NCBI GenBank assembly: GCA_016934355.1
Contig: JAFGTA010000143.1
Location: forward strand, 1-14,559
Source: Candidatus Bathyarchaeota archaeon
GTDB lineage: Archaea; Thermoproteota; Bathyarchaeia; TCS64
Reading direction: 5' to 3'
DNA length: 14,559 nucleotides
Part shown: positions 12,914-14,559 of the stretch, piece after piece
Layout of the letters: every line of letters begins with the position of its first letter
Numbering within the stretch: the first letter of the stretch is position 1
The notes under the pieces: generated by a model
What the model was told of the DNA's origin: nothing
The model's input: only the letters and a program-made list of their open reading frames with translations
Database searches by the model: none
Made by a program: the position numbers and the translations under genes

Positions 12914-12977
12914 GCTGCTCGCCCAGAACCTTTAAAGGCTCAATGACACGGTTTTAAGCGAAAACCAGACGAGCAGT
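12914..12977 (+). repeat. Nested inverted repeats upstream of the antiporter
   Basis: An outer pair, CTGCTCG (12915-12921) with CGAGCAG (12970-12976), can pair over seven bases, plus a G-T at 12914/12977. Inside lie the palindrome CCTTTAAAGG (12929-12938) and a six-base-pair hairpin GGTTTT-AAGCG-AAAACC (12950-12966). As RNA this would form a closed multi-stem structure ending 18 bases before ATG 12995. As DNA it could instead be regulator-binding sites around TATA-like elements. Confidence 0.5.
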
Positions 12978-12994
12978 ACACAGTCAACCGTTTG

Positions 12995-14263
12995 ATGTGG
13001 GTTCATTTGGACGCAAACATTATCGTGATCCTTATCTCGCTAGCACTGTTCCTCGCCTACATCAGCGGCATCATCTACACCCACACGGGGATACCGGACA
13101 CGGTCTGGCTCATCGCCTTCGGCGTCCTCTTAGGGCCGGTACTCAAGCTCTTCGACCCGGTCGCTTTGAGGCCGACCACGCCTCTCCTGGTGGTCATGGC
13201 TTTGAACCTCCTCATGTTCGAGGGCGGACTCAACGTTGACCTGAGCACATTCAGGGAGTCCATGGCCAAGTCGCTGTACATCGGAATGATCACCTTCGCG
13301 TTGACCACCCTAGGCGTCGGCTACCTCATGCGCTACATCATGCCAGAGACGTTCACGCTGACACAGGGCTTGCTCTTCGGCGCCATGATAGGAGGCACAA
13401 GCGCGTCCACGGTGAACGGCGTCATAGGCAGCATACAGCGTGTGAGGGGCAGCATCGGGGAGACCCGTAGATTCCTCGTCCTGGAGTCCATCGTCACGGA
13501 TAGCCTCAGCATAGTGACGGCGATGACGCTGCTACGGCTGATTCAGATGCCGGGGGTCCCGATGAACGAGGGCATCAAGGACATCGTGTTCGTGTTCAGC
13601 GCCGCGTTGGTCATAGGCTTCTTTGTTGGGGTCCTCTGGGTTCAGCTGCTGGACCTGATCCGTAACAGGCAGTTCAACTACATCATGACGTTGGCGGTGT
13701 TGTTCATCGCCTATATACTGGGTGAGCGGGTCGGGGGACCCGGCTCGGGCTCCGTGGCGGCGCTGTCCTTCGGCGTAACCCTTACCAACTACCCCCTGCT
13801 GGCGAGGAGGTTCGGCCTCAGGGAGAACGTGAGGGTCGACAAGAGGAGGCTCCGCTCGTTCCACGAGGAGATCACGTTTCTAATAAGGTCGTTTCTCTTC
13901 GTCTTCGTCGGGCTGGAGGCCCACATCAGCCAGGAATACATGCTCATCGGCTTGGGCGTGGCGGCTGCCTTGGGCGTGCTCAGGGTGGCGTCCGTCAACG
14001 TCGCCGCCAGCTTCATCTCCCTGACCAAGGACGAGGCGACGGCGGCCATGCTCGTGTTCAGTAACGGTTTAACAGCGCTGGTAATCTCCCAGCTCCCGGT
14101 GATGGTGGATTCAGCGGATGCGTTCAGTAACCCGGTGATCTACCAGAACCTGGCGGTCCCCATCGTGGTGGCTACGTCGATATTTAGCGCCCTCGCCGGC
14201 CCGTTGATCGTCGGGAGAGGCGTCGCCGCTGAGGAGCCTGAGCAGGTGACTGGAGTTAGCTAA
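12995..14263 (+). CDS. Cation/proton antiporter, CPA family (Na+/H+ exchanger fold)
   Basis: A 422-residue membrane protein with about 12 hydrophobic helices and the Na_H_Exchanger (PF00999) pattern, likely swapping Na+ or K+ for protons across the cell membrane. Family signatures are LMFEGGLNVDL (about 73-83), FGAMIGGTSAST (128-139) with the helix-breaking glycines, and the ion-site motif LESIVTDS with E164, T168 and D169. A basic residue, R298, lies in LIRSFLFVFVGLEA. In CPA1 members the ion site is usually Asn-Asp and in electrogenic ones Asp-Asp; here it is Thr-Asp, so a one-aspartate, electroneutral mechanism is my inference. ATG 12995 is preferred over TTG 12992. No SD is seen. No soluble TrkA-type regulatory domain is attached; the tail is short and acidic. 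Confidence 0.9.
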   Translation: MWVHLDANIIVILISLALFLAYISGIIYTHTGIPDTVWLIAFGVLLGPVLKLFDPVALRPTTPLLVVMALNLLMFEGGLNVDLSTFRESMAKSLYIGMITFALTTLGVGYLMRYIMPETFTLTQGLLFGAMIGGTSASTVNGVIGSIQRVRGSIGETRRFLVLESIVTDSLSIVTAMTLLRLIQMPGVPMNEGIKDIVFVFSAALVIGFFVGVLWVQLLDLIRNRQFNYIMTLAVLFIAYILGERVGGPGSGSVAALSFGVTLTNYPLLARRFGLRENVRVDKRRLRSFHEEITFLIRSFLFVFVGLEAHISQEYMLIGLGVAAALGVLRVASVNVAASFISLTKDEATAAMLVFSNGLTALVISQLPVMVDSADAFSNPVIYQNLAVPIVVATSIFSALAGPLIVGRGVAAEEPEQVTGVS

Positions 14264-14270
14264 ATAAACA
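14261..14270 (+). promoter_or_regulatory. TATA-like box for the M20 amidohydrolase gene
   Basis: TAAATAAACA overlaps the antiporter stop codon and is centred about 36 bases before ATG 14302. It is the only clear AT-rich element in the 38-base gap apart from TTCATATCG just after it. Read-through from the antiporter is also possible. Confidence 0.4.
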
Positions 14271-14301
14271 TTCATATCGATGTTGCCGCCCATTACCTCT
14301 A

Positions 14302-14559
14302 ATGGTCGACACAGATTCATTCAAGGAAACCGTCCAGAGAGAAGTGGACGCGATCTTACCTAGCCTGAAGGAGCTTAAGGACAGGATCGGACGCAACCCC
14401 GAGCTGGGGAGCGAGGAAGAGGAGTCCAGCAGGCTCCTCGTCGAGGAGCTGAGGAAACACGGCTTCAAGGTCGAGCACCCGTTCTTCGAGATGCACACCG
14501 CCTTCAAGGCCGTCTACAAGGGCAAGAAAGGCGGCCCCGTAATAGCCATCCTATGCGAG
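14302..14559 (+). CDS. M20-family amidohydrolase/peptidase, N-terminal part (cut by window end)
   Basis: The first 86 codons run open from ATG 14302 to the window edge. The sequence matches the start of M20 metallopeptidases of the AbgB/ACY1L2 type, which hydrolyse amide bonds such as those of aminobenzoyl-glutamate or small dipeptides. Visible features are the RIGRNPELGSEEEESSRLL helix (the family's N-P-E-L-x-x-E-E motif), LRKHGFKVE, HTAFKAVYKGKKGGPVIAIL, and CE at the end, where family members read …L-x-E-Y-D-A-L. Metal ligands lie beyond the window. No signal peptide is present. The preceding gap has a TATA-like box and no SD. Confidence 0.85.
   Translation, partial: MVDTDSFKETVQREVDAILPSLKELKDRIGRNPELGSEEEESSRLLVEELRKHGFKVEHPFFEMHTAFKAVYKGKKGGPVIAILCE

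Noticed and set aside
1..14559. CRISPR array or tandem repeats
   Set aside because: No regularly spaced repeat units of 20-40 bases were seen by eye on either strand.

Overview
The window looks like a piece of an archaeal chromosome, probably from the TACK group. The evidence is an archaeal-type PheS/PheT pair, RNase P protein Rpp30, an exosome-linked COG1325 RNA-binding protein, an Nre DNA-repair protein with a PCNA-binding tail, and ribosomal protein S30e, which among archaea is largely a TACK-group protein. Genes that begin a transcript have AT-rich TATA-like boxes about 24-35 bases before the start codon, the archaeal layout for leaderless or short-leader mRNAs. Genes inside operons, and a few others, have Shine-Dalgarno (SD) sites matching GGAGGTGA. 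Most of the window is GC-rich with AGG, CTC and GAG-type codons. I cannot name the lineage; Bathyarchaeia or a relative is a guess.

Layout. 1-58: possible basic C-terminal end of a + strand gene. 61-1230 (-): alanine racemase. 1280-1355 (-): tRNA-Arg(UCG). 1438-3856 (+): a tight three-gene unit of a LarA-type nickel racemase, the COG1325 RNA-binding protein and RNase P component 3, followed at once by a strong inverted repeat. 3944-4108 (+): ribosomal protein S30e, convergent with a two-helix membrane protein (4105-4440, -). 4565-5320 (-): alpha/beta hydrolase, divergent from Nre (5389-6738, +).

About 6739-8140: a sharply AT-rich island carrying one minus-strand gene. It encodes a 455-residue protein with two N-terminal winged-helix-like regions, a PD-(D/E)XK nuclease core and a further C-terminal region. 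It is most likely a restriction-type endonuclease acquired by horizontal transfer, and no methyltransferase is visible. 8196-11393 (+): the pheS-pheT operon. 11408-11917 (-): GrpB-family protein, divergent from an EamA transporter (11977-12852, +) across one shared TATA element. 12995-14263 (+): cation/proton antiporter with an inverted-repeat-rich leader. 14302-14559 (+): start of an M20-family amidohydrolase cut by the window end.

Most genes are housekeeping: translation (PheST, S30e, tRNA-Arg), RNA processing (Rpp30, COG1325), repair (Nre) and transport. The parts most worth a second look are the nuclease island between nre and pheS, the nested inverted repeats before the antiporter, the hairpin behind rnp3, and the racemase gene co-transcribed with RNA-processing genes.
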